Shown piece by piece: positions 7,088-15,817 of a stretch of DNA of 57,163 nt; the first letter of the stretch is position 1; each line of letters opens with the position of its first letter. Both the position numbers and the translations under genes were made by a program. Source of the DNA: JAVBSX01 sp031549565. Its GTDB lineage: Bacteria; Planctomycetota; Planctomycetia; Pirellulales; Thermoguttaceae. The notes below the pieces were generated by a model. It did no database searches. It worked only from the letters and a program-made list of their open reading frames with translations, and was not told where the DNA came from. Location: NCBI GenBank assembly GCA_031549565.1, contig JAVBPO010000151.1, positions 1 through 57,163 on the forward strand, written 5' to 3'.

Positions 7088-8863
7088 ATGTCTCAAATGT
7101 ACACGATACAACCGATCAAGGAGTTAAGGGATCAGCAGGTTCGGTATGCCCCTCGCGAGAAAAAGATCGAGCAACTGGGCCGTGCGGAAAGGTTTTATCA
7201 TGAAATCGATGAACATAAAGATTACTCTTATAGAGACATATGTTATCAAATTACGGAATACCGTCCGGAAATGTATTCCGACCTCCATTTTTCCGGAGAA
7301 AATGTCAAAGCGAATATTTTGCTTTTCATCGACGACCTCGCCGATTCGGTCGCGATTCCGCTGGAACATGTTCAAGAATTGACTTGGACGATCGAGCAGT
7401 TGAGCGAACGGTTCAACGTTTCCACGAAGACGATTGCCCGTTGGCGAAAAGTCGGCTTGATCAGCCGTCGCTTTCTCGTCGAGGGTAAAAAACGCGTCGG
7501 TTTCCTGAACGATTCCGTCGAACGCTTTATCGAGGCCAACCCGGATCGGATCCGTCGCGGGGAAACGTTCAGTCAACTGAGCGACGAGGAACGCCAGGCG
7601 ATTATCCTGCGTGCGAAGAAAATGTCGGAAATGGGGGGGAGTCCGACCGAAGTCGCCCGGCAGCTCTCCGAAAGCACCGGTCGGAGCGTCGAAACGATTC
7701 GTTATACCCTCAAAGCGTTCGACGACGCTCACATGGAAAACGCGCTTTTCCCCAACCGGAACAGTCCGCTCCAAGAGGATAGCAAACGTCGCATCTATCA
7801 CGATTTCCGCAAAGGGGATTCCATCGAAGAGATCGCGGAGCGGTACAAACGAACCAAGGGGAGTATTTACCGGATTGTCGGTAATTTTCGCGTTCGCCGG
7901 ATCATGGAGCTGCCGTTGGATTTCGTCGACAGCGCCGAATTCGCGACCGCGAAGAGCGATCGGTTGGATACGGTTTACACCGGCCCGACTCCGTCGGGGG
8001 CTTCGGTTCCGAAACGTCGTAAACCGAGCTTGAGTTTCTCGGAATCGGACATTTATCCTCCAATCGGAGCCGATCCAGACGCGAATACCGTCGGATCGGA
8101 GGTTTTCGTGGAAGCGGACGACCAGAACGACACGAGCGGACTACCGCCGTATCTGGCCGGTTTGTATGAAATCCCGCTTCTCACGGCGGAGCAGGAAACG
8201 CACCTGTTCCGGAAAATGAACTATCTGAAGTATGAAGCGAGTTGTCTCAGAGCGACACTCGACGAGGAAAAACCGAAAGTCCACGTCATGTCGCGGATCG
8301 AAGAGCTTTACGACCAGGCCGTTCAGACGAAAAACGAGATCGTTGCGGCAAATCTGCGTTTGGTCGTTTCGATCGCGAAGAAGCATATCAGTCCGATTGC
8401 CGGCTTTTTCGAGCTGGTCAGCGACGGAAACCTTTCCTTGATGAAGGCGGTCGAAAAATTCGACTATTCCCGCGGCAATAAGTTCAGCACTTATGCGACT
8501 TGGGCGATCATGAGGAATTTCGCACGTTCGATTCCGGACGAGAAAAGGCATCGCGATCGATTTCGACCGAGTGAAACCGAGGTGTTCGAATCGACCGAGG
8601 ATTTCCGCACGTCGCGAAGCATCGAGGAAAAGACCCAGTTGGAGCGGGAGCATCTCGTCAACTACCTGATGAGCGAACTCTCCGACCGGGAAAAACAGAT
8701 TCTCGCGAGCCGATACGGCCTCGGTTGGAACGACTCGCCGCAAACCTTGCGTCAAATCGGAGCCGACATGGACGTTACGAAAGAACGCGTCCGCCAGATC
8801 GAAATCCGAGCCCTCGCCAAACTCCGAAAAGTCGCCGAAGAAGAACATTTGGAAATTCCATAG
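7088..8863 (+). CDS. Sigma-70 family factor with N-terminal helix-turn-helix array
   Basis: The C-terminal third is a sigma-70 factor: region 1.2-like (GLPPYLAGLYEIPLLT), region 2 (NLRLVVSIAKKHIS, DGNLSLMKAVEKFDYSRG, KFSTYATWAIMRNFAR) and region 4 (LSDREKQILASRYGLG, TLRQIGADMDVTKERVRQI). Only about 45 residues separate regions 2 and 4, so region 3 appears missing or much shortened. The first 330 residues carry three HTH-like segments: TIEQLSERFNVSTKTIARWR (about 116-135), SPTEVARQLSESTGRSVETI, and SIEEIAERYKRTKGSIYRI. These could bind DNA or regulators. Large sigma factors of this layout are known from planctomycetes, and the regulon is unknown. Start choice is ambiguous: GTG 7085, ATG 7088 or ATG 7097. 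The GGAG at 7082-7085 is too close for the first two and rather far for the third. Confidence 0.85.
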   Translation: MSQMYTIQPIKELRDQQVRYAPREKKIEQLGRAERFYHEIDEHKDYSYRDICYQITEYRPEMYSDLHFSGENVKANILLFIDDLADSVAIPLEHVQELTWTIEQLSERFNVSTKTIARWRKVGLISRRFLVEGKKRVGFLNDSVERFIEANPDRIRRGETFSQLSDEERQAIILRAKKMSEMGGSPTEVARQLSESTGRSVETIRYTLKAFDDAHMENALFPNRNSPLQEDSKRRIYHDFRKGDSIEEIAERYKRTKGSIYRIVGNFRVRRIMELPLDFVDSAEFATAKSDRLDTVYTGPTPSGASVPKRRKPSLSFSESDIYPPIGADPDANTVGSEVFVEADDQNDTSGLPPYLAGLYEIPLLTAEQETHLFRKMNYLKYEASCLRATLDEEKPKVHVMSRIEELYDQAVQTKNEIVAANLRLVVSIAKKHISPIAGFFELVSDGNLSLMKAVEKFDYSRGNKFSTYATWAIMRNFARSIPDEKRHRDRFRPSETEVFESTEDFRTSRSIEEKTQLEREHLVNYLMSELSDREKQILASRYGLGWNDSPQTLRQIGADMDVTKERVRQIEIRALAKLRKVAEEEHLEIP

Positions 8864-8916
8864 TCGTGAATACTGTTTAGCCGGAGCGTCGAAGACGCCC
8901 GCTCTTCGAGTTGCGA

Positions 8917-8944
8917 TTGAAAATTCGATTCCTTTCATTACAAT
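8917..8944 (+). promoter_or_regulatory. Predicted promoter for lnt
   Basis: TTGAAA (8917-8922) and TACAAT (8939-8944), spaced 16 bp, lie 30 bp before the lnt start. This fits a housekeeping promoter. Confidence 0.45.
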
Positions 8945-8974
8945 CGGATTTTCTTTCCTCTCTCGACGAAATCC

Positions 8975-10711
8975 ATGAAATCCTTCTTTGACCGAACGTT
9001 CGGCGCGGCGTTTTTATCCGTTGTTCTCTATCTGCTCGCGATTCCGGCGGTGTTTTGCTGGGGTGTGAATCTTTGGCCGTTGATTTTCTTCGTTCCCGCG
9101 ATTTGGGCTCGGTTGGTTCGAAGCGAAGCGTTCGCCGAGTCCCCGTTTCGTTATACGAAACTCTATCTCTGCTCGCTCCTGTTTTGGCTGATTACGACGT
9201 TTTGGGTCTGCTTTCCGCATCCGTTGACGAGCCTCGGCTGGATCGCGCTTTCGGTCTATTTGGCGTTTTATCTGCCGATTTTCATTGCCGTTTCGCGGCG
9301 TTTGACCCGAACGTATCCGCTTCCGACCTGGATCGTTTGCCCGATCGTGTGGGTTTGCGTCGAATGGTTCCGTAACCACGTCTTCGGCGGCATGTCGCTC
9401 GCGGCGCTGGAACACTCGCTGTACAAAGTCCCGATCCTGATTCAAACCGCCGCTCTGGGCGGACAGTATCTCGTCGGAGCGGAAATTGTTTTCCTAGGGT
9501 GTTGTCTGGAAAGAGTCGCTTTCCCAAGTCGCCGGAATACCGCAAAGCCCGGCTTTTTTTCCGGCAGGATCGCCCCATTTGTCGTCTGTGTTGTTGTCTT
9601 ACTTTTACTGAATTTTTACGGAAAATTTCAGCTTTTCGGCCTTTTCCTCTCGAAGCGTCAACCGCTCCGCATCGCGATCACGCAAGGCAATTACCCCGTG
9701 ATGCTCAACGCTCCGAAAGAGTGGTGGGATAAAACGTTCAAGCAATACTGCGATCTTAGCGATGCCGCTGTGAAGCAGGCGGAAGACGAGCAAAAGCCGC
9801 TCGATTTGATCATTTGGCCGGAAACCGTCTTCAAGTCCGCGCTGGTCGAGTTCGGCGACGGGTTTGTTCCCGATGAGTGGAAAGGAAAAGGGCTAACACC
9901 AGAAGAAATCCGGGAAGGATTAGCGAAGGAAGTCGAAGCGGCCGAGGAGCTTCCTCTCGAACTCGCTTCCCGTTGGAATACGTCGCTTCTGCTCGGCACG
10001 ACGACGTATTCGCTCCAGCCGAATCGGGAAGATCGTTTCAACTCGGCGGTGCTCGTCGATCCGCACACTCAAACGGTCGGGCCGCGATACGACAAAGTCC
10101 ACCTGGTCATGTTCGGGGAATACGTTCCGCTTGCGGAGTATCTGCCGGACAATTTCCCGCTGAAAACGCTCTGTCAAACCGCGAGTCGGGGAACGAAACC
10201 GGTCGCGATCCCGATTCCGGGAACCGAACGCTGCAAACTCAGTAATGAGCCGGTGCTTCTTTCGCCGAACATCTGTTTCGAAGGATTGATCCCGCATTTG
10301 ATTCGGGGACAGATCGTCGAACTGCGTCGCCAGGGTAAAGAGCCGGATATTTTGGTCAATCTGTCGAACGTCGGCTGGTTTTACTTCACGTCGGAAACCG
10401 ATCTGCAGTTCGCGGCCCAGATTTTTCGGGCGGTCGAGAATCGGAAGCCGTACATCACTGCGGCCAACGGCGGATTTTCCGCGTTCATCGACGCGCAAGG
10501 ACAAATTATATGGCAGGGTAAGCGAAAGGAAGCGGTTTCGCACATCGCCGAATTCCGGATCAATCGCTATTCCAGCTTCTACACCGACCACGGCGACTTG
10601 TTCGCTTACGGCTGCTTGATTTTGACGTTGGGCCTCTGCTTGAAACGGCGAAAACTTACGATTCCAAACCGATCGCAAATTTCTCTTGACCCGCGGGGCG
10701 AAAATTGTTAG
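8975..10711 (+). CDS. lnt: Apolipoprotein N-acyltransferase
   Basis: Lnt adds the third acyl chain to the N-terminal cysteine of lipoproteins in the inner membrane, using a phospholipid as donor. The 578-residue protein has several hydrophobic segments in residues 10-225, then a nitrilase-like domain. The catalytic triad is visible as Glu283 (LIIWPETVF), Lys374 (YDKVHLVMFGEYVPL) and Cys434 (SPNICFEGLIP). The conserved GTTTY and FNSAVLVD segments are also present. Length is slightly above the usual 500-540 because of an insertion around residues 293-330 (region rich in Glu and Lys). A promoter-like sequence for the next gene lies inside its last codons. The family call is strong. Confidence 0.93.
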   Translation: MKSFFDRTFGAAFLSVVLYLLAIPAVFCWGVNLWPLIFFVPAIWARLVRSEAFAESPFRYTKLYLCSLLFWLITTFWVCFPHPLTSLGWIALSVYLAFYLPIFIAVSRRLTRTYPLPTWIVCPIVWVCVEWFRNHVFGGMSLAALEHSLYKVPILIQTAALGGQYLVGAEIVFLGCCLERVAFPSRRNTAKPGFFSGRIAPFVVCVVVLLLLNFYGKFQLFGLFLSKRQPLRIAITQGNYPVMLNAPKEWWDKTFKQYCDLSDAAVKQAEDEQKPLDLIIWPETVFKSALVEFGDGFVPDEWKGKGLTPEEIREGLAKEVEAAEELPLELASRWNTSLLLGTTTYSLQPNREDRFNSAVLVDPHTQTVGPRYDKVHLVMFGEYVPLAEYLPDNFPLKTLCQTASRGTKPVAIPIPGTERCKLSNEPVLLSPNICFEGLIPHLIRGQIVELRRQGKEPDILVNLSNVGWFYFTSETDLQFAAQIFRAVENRKPYITAANGGFSAFIDAQGQIIWQGKRKEAVSHIAEFRINRYSSFYTDHGDLFAYGCLILTLGLCLKRRKLTIPNRSQISLDPRGENC

Positions 10712-10714
10712 GAT
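10686..10714 (+). promoter_or_regulatory. Predicted promoter for the DUF1207 gene
   Basis: TTGACC (10686-10691) and TAGGAT (10709-10714) are separated by 17 bp. The -35 box is within the last codons of lnt and the -10 box overlaps its TAG stop. The downstream gene begins about 57 bp later. Confidence 0.5.
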
Positions 10715-10770
10715 CCTCCGGTTTTTGATCCTATTGCCTACTGTACTCGAAGACAGAACCGGATTTTCCT

Positions 10771-12018
10771 GTGAATATCATGCACTGCGCGACCTTTTTC
10801 CCTCGAACCCGACTCACATTGACGCTTGTTTTGACGCTCATTTTCGCATGCAACGGTTTCACGCGCGGAGCCGAACAAGTCGTCGGGCACGAGTCGTATT
10901 CCTACTCCCCGTTTGCGCAGCCGTCCCCAAACTCTCCTTTTTATCCCCCGTCGGATGATTCCACGGTCCTCGCTTTCAATCAGCCGCCCCAGTATCCGCA
11001 ACAGCAACCGCCCCTGTATTTGCAGCCGGGCTTTCAAGACAGCGAAAACACCGTCCCGCAGTATCTCGACCGACCGTACATGCCGTGGAGTGGAGAAGCA
11101 ACGTCGCATCCCCGAAATAATTCCTATACGACTTGGAACAAAGCGCAAGGAACCGCTTGCGGACAGCAGACCGGGTACGGGTCCGGCTCGGATATCATTC
11201 CGCTTTCGCCCGGCTTTCCGAATTATGACCGCTGGAGTCAACAGATTACTTCACCGAGCTGTTGGCAGGTGCTCCCGGACGGCCTGATTTTCCCTTCGTA
11301 CCTTGCCGGACCGAAAGAGCCGCGAATCTGCGGCGTGTGGAATCACGACAAAAATCTCGGCTGGATCTGGGACGCGACCGCCGGGGGACGTATGCCGCTC
11401 TTGCGGTACGGAACCAAGCAAAGCGTTCTTCCGGAAGGGTTTCAAATCGACGTGGAAGGGGCCGGAATGGTTCGGATCGATTATGAAAACGACCTGGACC
11501 TGCTTGCGGCGGATTTTCGAGCGGGGCTGCCGATCACGTTCGGAAATAAACGCACGCAATACAAGCTCGCGTATTACCATCTCAGTTCCCACTTGGGGGA
11601 CGAGTACATGATTCGGCCCGGCGTTACGCGACAACGTATCAATTACGTTCGGGACGCGATCGTGTTCGCGGTCGCCTACCGCATCCAGCGGGACATCCGT
11701 ATTTACGGTGAAGCCGCGTGGGCGTTTTTTACCGGCGAAACGACGGAACCGTGGGAATTCCAATTCGGAGCGGAATACAGCCCGATCTATCCGGCCAACC
11801 GCCAGTACGGCTCACCGTTTGTCGCGATTCACGCTCACCTACTCCAGGAACTCGATTTCGGCGGCAACCTCAATTTTCAGATCGGTTGGCAATGGAGAGG
11901 CCCGAGCAATCACCTGTTCCGCGTCGGCGTCCAATATTTCTGCGGAGCGAGCGACCAATACGAATTCCAGGATTGCTACGAAAGCAAAATCGGCATCGGA
12001 CTCTGGGCCGACTTTTAG
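10771..12018 (+). CDS. DUF1207 family envelope protein
   Basis: The 415-residue protein begins with a signal peptide (hydrophobic core LTLTLVLTLIFACNGF) and a Pro/Gln-rich linker (about residues 45-95). The C-terminal 270 residues match the DUF1207 pattern: LPDGLIFPSYLAGPKEPR, alternating beta-strand segments, YYHLSSHLGDEYMIR near 270, and a final aromatic segment IGIGLWADF. These suggest an outer-membrane beta-barrel or barrel-associated protein. Function is unknown for the family. The start is uncertain: GTG at 10771 (used here) or ATG at 10780. Neither has a clear ribosome site. It is followed by the glycoside hydrolase gene on the same strand. Confidence 0.75.
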   Translation: MNIMHCATFFPRTRLTLTLVLTLIFACNGFTRGAEQVVGHESYSYSPFAQPSPNSPFYPPSDDSTVLAFNQPPQYPQQQPPLYLQPGFQDSENTVPQYLDRPYMPWSGEATSHPRNNSYTTWNKAQGTACGQQTGYGSGSDIIPLSPGFPNYDRWSQQITSPSCWQVLPDGLIFPSYLAGPKEPRICGVWNHDKNLGWIWDATAGGRMPLLRYGTKQSVLPEGFQIDVEGAGMVRIDYENDLDLLAADFRAGLPITFGNKRTQYKLAYYHLSSHLGDEYMIRPGVTRQRINYVRDAIVFAVAYRIQRDIRIYGEAAWAFFTGETTEPWEFQFGAEYSPIYPANRQYGSPFVAIHAHLLQELDFGGNLNFQIGWQWRGPSNHLFRVGVQYFCGASDQYEFQDCYESKIGIGLWADF

Positions 12019-12032
12019 TCGCCGCGCAATTT

Positions 12033-12041
12033 TGCTATATT
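12033..12041 (+). promoter_or_regulatory. Possible extended -10 promoter for the glycoside hydrolase gene
   Basis: TGCTATATT is an extended -10 match, with a poor -35 region (TTTTAG at 12013-12018). Downstream, a hairpin CCGGGGAC (12066-12073) / GTCCCCGG (12087-12094) would lie in the 5' leader. Confidence 0.3.
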
Positions 12042-12131
12042 CGTCCTCAACCTCCAATCCAAGAGCCGGGGACGAAGCCCAGCGCAGTCCCCGGGCCCTC
12101 CCACTCATTCTCACCCCCGGGAGCCCCAACC

Positions 12132-14564
12132 ATGTTCCGCAAATCCCTCCCCTTCGTTTTCGTACTCTTTCTCGCAACACCGTTCGCATGGTCCGCGACG
12201 CTCACCCCTTCGGACGTGTCCCGATTCGCCGTGATACCAAATACGGATTCGACGTTCCAATGGACGACCTCCGAGCCGGTCCCGGGCGAAAAACTCGCGT
12301 TCACGCTTTACGACGTGTACGGCAATGCGACGGACCTCCGAGGAACCGCGACGCTCGCCGACGGAATCGTTTCGGCGACCGTTGCCGTACCGCAAGGGTA
12401 TTGGGAAATCGCGTTTGACGCCTTGGACGAGCGGTTCGGAATCGTTTCGCTTCCCGTCGCGGAAAAATGGGACACATTCTTCGCAATCGACGGGGCTCTG
12501 TCGTGGTTGGTCCGCGGCGACGAACTTCGCGAAGGAATGATCAAGTTAAGCAAACGCTCCGGAATCGGAATGATCCGTGAACGGCTTCGTTTTTCCAGCG
12601 TCGCCCCGGAAGAGGGAAAATTTGATTTTGACACCGCCGACCATTACGATCTGCTGCGGGAAACGTGCAAAAAACACGGCGTCGAAGTGCTCGAACTTTT
12701 TCATGACACCCCGAAGTGGATGGGCCGCGTCAAGGTTTACCCGGAAAACCTTATCCAGTTCGCCGACGCCGCGGACAGGTTCACCGAAAAATGGGAGCAC
12801 ACCTGGGGAGCAATCGAGCTGTGGAACGAGCCGGACATCTTTTTCGGCGGCGATCTTCCCGCGGATCAATACGTACCGATTGTGAAAGCATACGCCTATC
12901 GAGCGAAAAAACGCGGCGGAAAAACGCCGATCGTCGGCGGGGTGCTCGCGCTGCCAAACCAGGATTGGCTCGCCAATGCGAAAGCCAACGGAATGCTCGA
13001 CCTGATCGATGTGTTTAGTTTTCACACTTACGATCGGGCTCCGAACATGGAATCGATCGTCGAAACGTATCGAAGGTACGTCGGCGACAATAAATTGTAC
13101 GAAAACATGCCGCTTTGGTTGACCGAATGCGGTCGCCCCTGGAAAAAAGGCCCGGGCCGTCCTCCGGTCGAGCAGGATCTGGAAAGCGTAACCGATATCG
13201 TGATGAAAGGGGTCGAGTCGAAATGCTGCGGGATCGACCGGTACTTTCCGTTCGTCTTGCCGTATTACGAGGAAAACGACAACAACTTCGGAATGCTCGA
13301 CAAGCAGGGAACGCCGCTCCGCTCGTTTTGCGGATACGCCCAGATGATCCACGCACTCGCTCATCACGAATACGTCGGCGATTTGAAACTCGAAACGCTA
13401 AAAATCGACAACGCCGATTCCGCCCCGCCGATTCTCCGGGCGAGAGTGTTTCGAAAACCGGAAGGCGGTCCGTCGGTCGTCGTACTCTACACCGGCAATA
13501 TGACGCCGACGCGGTTTCAAACGACGTTCGCCGTTCAAAAAGCGGAAACCGTAACCGGCGAACCGTGCGAACCGACGGAAATTCGGTCCGGTCTCGTCTA
13601 TCTTTACGCCGACACCATCGTCGATGAGGTGATCCAAAAGGACACCAACGCGATGGGGCTGCTTTCCTTCGCGAAAAAACCGTTCATCCCGAGAACACGC
13701 GACCAATACCTTTCGCCGGTCGTCCCGGTTTTCCGGTACGAGGAAAAGGTTTTACAACCGAATTCAAGGGGATACCGTCTTGATCCGGACGCCAAGGAAA
13801 GTCGCATCGCTTTTCAACTGTTCAATCTCTCGAAAACCGTGCAAAAGGGGTACATCGGCCGTCTGGTTCCGCAAGCCTATTTCGAGATCGAATCCGGCAA
13901 ATCCGAAAACACCGCGATAGAGGATTGGGCGCTTCACGCCGATGATTCGATTTCCTATCATTACGATTATCAAAGTGGTGATGAAGAAAGACCATTCATC
14001 GGACGAGGTTGTTTGGATATTCGTTTTCTCGGCAATCCGACGCTCGAAGGACGGAAAAAAGCACATCCTGACGCCGTGAAGTTTCCAATGGAAAAAGAAC
14101 GCTGGTCGCAGGGAATTCCCGCCAACGGTCAATTGGAAATCACGAATGTGGAGAGCGGCGTCAAGTTTAGCGCGACGTTCGGCGAAGGGGACAAGTGGTG
14201 TTACCCGCGAACGGCCTTGCCGGAAAACGTGAAAATCAAGTCGGACGGCGGCATCTTCGCGAAGATCCGTTGCACCGGCGAAGGAACGATTCCTCGGTTT
14301 TTCCTGTTTGAAGAGCCGAGTGGAGCGGGCTACCTGAGCGACGAACGTGCGGCCTGTCCCGCCGACGGAAAATGGTACATCATCTCGATCCCGTTCTCCG
14401 CGTTCACGCATAACAGCGCAACGCCCCCCGATCCGGACGGAAAGCTCGACTTCGACCGCATCCGGGAAATCTCCTACGGATTCAACGCGACCGGAGGTTC
14501 CGCGACGCTGGAAATCGGCGAACTTTGGATTTATTGTACCCGTTCACGAGCGCCCCGACAATGA
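12132..14564 (+). CDS. Secreted clan GH-A glycoside hydrolase (GH39/GH5-like)
   Basis: The 810-residue protein has a signal peptide (MFRKSLPFVFVLFLATPFAW). A beta-sandwich-like N-terminal part is followed by a TIM-barrel with the clan-A pair of catalytic glutamates: Glu233 in ELWNEPDIFFGG as acid/base and Glu332 in LWLTECGRPW as nucleophile. Other fits are GMIRERLRFSSV at strand 2 and VFSFHTYDRAP at strand 6. The last 250 residues look like a carbohydrate-binding or accessory beta domain. It probably cleaves a plant or algal polysaccharide outside the cytoplasm. The exact substrate cannot be told. The frame is open 138 codons further upstream inside the DUF1207 gene, but the ATG at 12132 with a GGGAG site and signal peptide is clearly the start. 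Its 3' end overlaps rsgA by 21 bp tail to tail. Confidence 0.82.
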   Translation: MFRKSLPFVFVLFLATPFAWSATLTPSDVSRFAVIPNTDSTFQWTTSEPVPGEKLAFTLYDVYGNATDLRGTATLADGIVSATVAVPQGYWEIAFDALDERFGIVSLPVAEKWDTFFAIDGALSWLVRGDELREGMIKLSKRSGIGMIRERLRFSSVAPEEGKFDFDTADHYDLLRETCKKHGVEVLELFHDTPKWMGRVKVYPENLIQFADAADRFTEKWEHTWGAIELWNEPDIFFGGDLPADQYVPIVKAYAYRAKKRGGKTPIVGGVLALPNQDWLANAKANGMLDLIDVFSFHTYDRAPNMESIVETYRRYVGDNKLYENMPLWLTECGRPWKKGPGRPPVEQDLESVTDIVMKGVESKCCGIDRYFPFVLPYYEENDNNFGMLDKQGTPLRSFCGYAQMIHALAHHEYVGDLKLETLKIDNADSAPPILRARVFRKPEGGPSVVVLYTGNMTPTRFQTTFAVQKAETVTGEPCEPTEIRSGLVYLYADTIVDEVIQKDTNAMGLLSFAKKPFIPRTRDQYLSPVVPVFRYEEKVLQPNSRGYRLDPDAKESRIAFQLFNLSKTVQKGYIGRLVPQAYFEIESGKSENTAIEDWALHADDSISYHYDYQSGDEERPFIGRGCLDIRFLGNPTLEGRKKAHPDAVKFPMEKERWSQGIPANGQLEITNVESGVKFSATFGEGDKWCYPRTALPENVKIKSDGGIFAKIRCTGEGTIPRFFLFEEPSGAGYLSDERAACPADGKWYIISIPFSAFTHNSATPPDPDGKLDFDRIREISYGFNATGGSATLEIGELWIYCTRSRAPRQ

Positions 14565-15698
14565 GAGATAACTTTCATAACGCCGCATGTCGATTCGTCC
14601 GTCGGCGACGGCGTTTTTGACGGCACAGTCCGCCTCGAACGAATGAGTGCAGTCGGGAAAACGGCAATGATTTTCGTAAGGAGCCAGCTCGTGGTAGAAC
14701 GCGAGTACTTCTTCGGGAATGATGTCCCAGAGTACGAATTCGCGGATGCCCGGCGTATCGACGACATATCCGCCGAAAGAGAGTTTCAAAAGCTCCGCCG
14801 TGGTCGTCGTGTGTTTTCCTTTTTGATTCTCGCGGGAAATCTCGGCGACGCGAAGATTTAAGCCGGGATCCAGAGCGTTTAAAAGCGACGATTTCCCGAC
14901 GCCGCTTTGCCCGCTGACGACGCTTTCCCGGTCCTGAACGACCCGGCGCAATCGGTCGATCCCGAACCCGGTCGTCGCGGAAAGCGGTATCACCTTGTAG
15001 CCGATCTGCGAATAAACGCCGATCAGCGGTTGCAGCGTTGCCGGATCGACCAGGTCGATTTTATTGATACAGATAATCGGACGAATTCCCGATCGCTCTG
15101 CCGAAACGAGGAACCGGTCGATCAGGTTCGGCTTCAAAACCGGCTCCGCCGCACTGGTGATGATCAGGATCTGATCGACGTTCGTAACAATCAACTGTTT
15201 ACGGTTCTTGCTCAGTCGTGAAATCGCTCCGGTTCGCGGCTCAATCCGTTCGATCGCTCCTTCGAGTCGAGGATTGTCGCGACCGCCGTGGACCACTTGC
15301 CGGAAAAGAACCCGATCTCCCGCAACGACGACATGCCGTTGGTCGGTCGACATGGTTCGCAGGATTCGGCGTGTCGTACACTGGTAAATCTGCCCTTGTT
15401 CGTTTTCGACGAAACTGATCAAACCGTGAACCCGAAGCACGCGACCCTGCCGACACGTTTCGGTATCACAGGCGGTGAGTGTGGAAAAGCCGAGGTCTTC
15501 CGTTTGAGCCGGCTCGACTTCCGCGGCCAACACGGTTCGACGCCGGACCAGCTCCCCTTTGCCGCTGATTCGTTCTTCCAAGACGGGATCGTCTTTTTCG
15601 AAACCGTGGTCTTGATACTGCTGCGTCCAATCCTTGGATCGGGTGCGTTGGACACGATTCTTACGGAATTCGACTCGAACTTTTTTGGGTTTGGTCAT
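14544..15698 (-). CDS. rsgA: Ribosome small subunit-dependent GTPase A
   Basis: RsgA checks maturation of the 30S decoding centre and releases RbfA. The 384-residue protein shows the circularly permuted GTPase motif order of the family: G4 NKID (212-215), then G1 GQSGVGKSS (263-271), then G3 DTPG (314-317). It is followed by the zinc site Cys345, Cys350, His352, Cys358. An OB-fold lies before the GTPase domain. The N-terminus is about 60-80 residues longer than in E. coli and rich in Arg and Lys, which is common in planctomycete versions. The ATG directly follows an arm of the 7-bp repeat array. The C-terminus overlaps the convergent glycoside hydrolase gene. Confidence 0.95.
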   Translation of the reverse strand: MTKPKKVRVEFRKNRVQRTRSKDWTQQYQDHGFEKDDPVLEERISGKGELVRRRTVLAAEVEPAQTEDLGFSTLTACDTETCRQGRVLRVHGLISFVENEQGQIYQCTTRRILRTMSTDQRHVVVAGDRVLFRQVVHGGRDNPRLEGAIERIEPRTGAISRLSKNRKQLIVTNVDQILIITSAAEPVLKPNLIDRFLVSAERSGIRPIICINKIDLVDPATLQPLIGVYSQIGYKVIPLSATTGFGIDRLRRVVQDRESVVSGQSGVGKSSLLNALDPGLNLRVAEISRENQKGKHTTTTAELLKLSFGGYVVDTPGIREFVLWDIIPEEVLAFYHELAPYENHCRFPDCTHSFEADCAVKNAVADGRIDMRRYESYLSLSGRS

Positions 15699-15701
15699 AA
15701 A

Positions 15702-15817
15702 AAAGGCTATAGGCTTCAGGCAACAGGCTTCAGGCTATAGGTTTATAGATCAAGGCGGATTCGGGGAAGAAAAATATGAACATTTTCCTACAGCCTATAG
15801 TCTATAGTCTACAGTCT
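15702..15817. repeat. Inverted 7-bp arrays filling the GH116-rsgA spacer
   Basis: Read on the minus strand, the GH116 stop codon TAG is the first three bases of TAGACTA, present twice and followed by TAGGCTG and TAGGAAA. Each unit starts with TAG. The other arm (15702-15742) is CTATAGC, CTGAAGC, CTGTTGC, CTGAAGC, CTATAGC and then runs into the rsgA ATG. The arms are partly complementary, with a loop of about 40 bp. Confidence 0.9.

Noticed and set aside
11718..12131. N-terminal extension of the glycoside hydrolase inside the DUF1207 gene
   Set aside because: The extension overlaps the DUF1207 gene out of frame, and a signal peptide begins at 12132.
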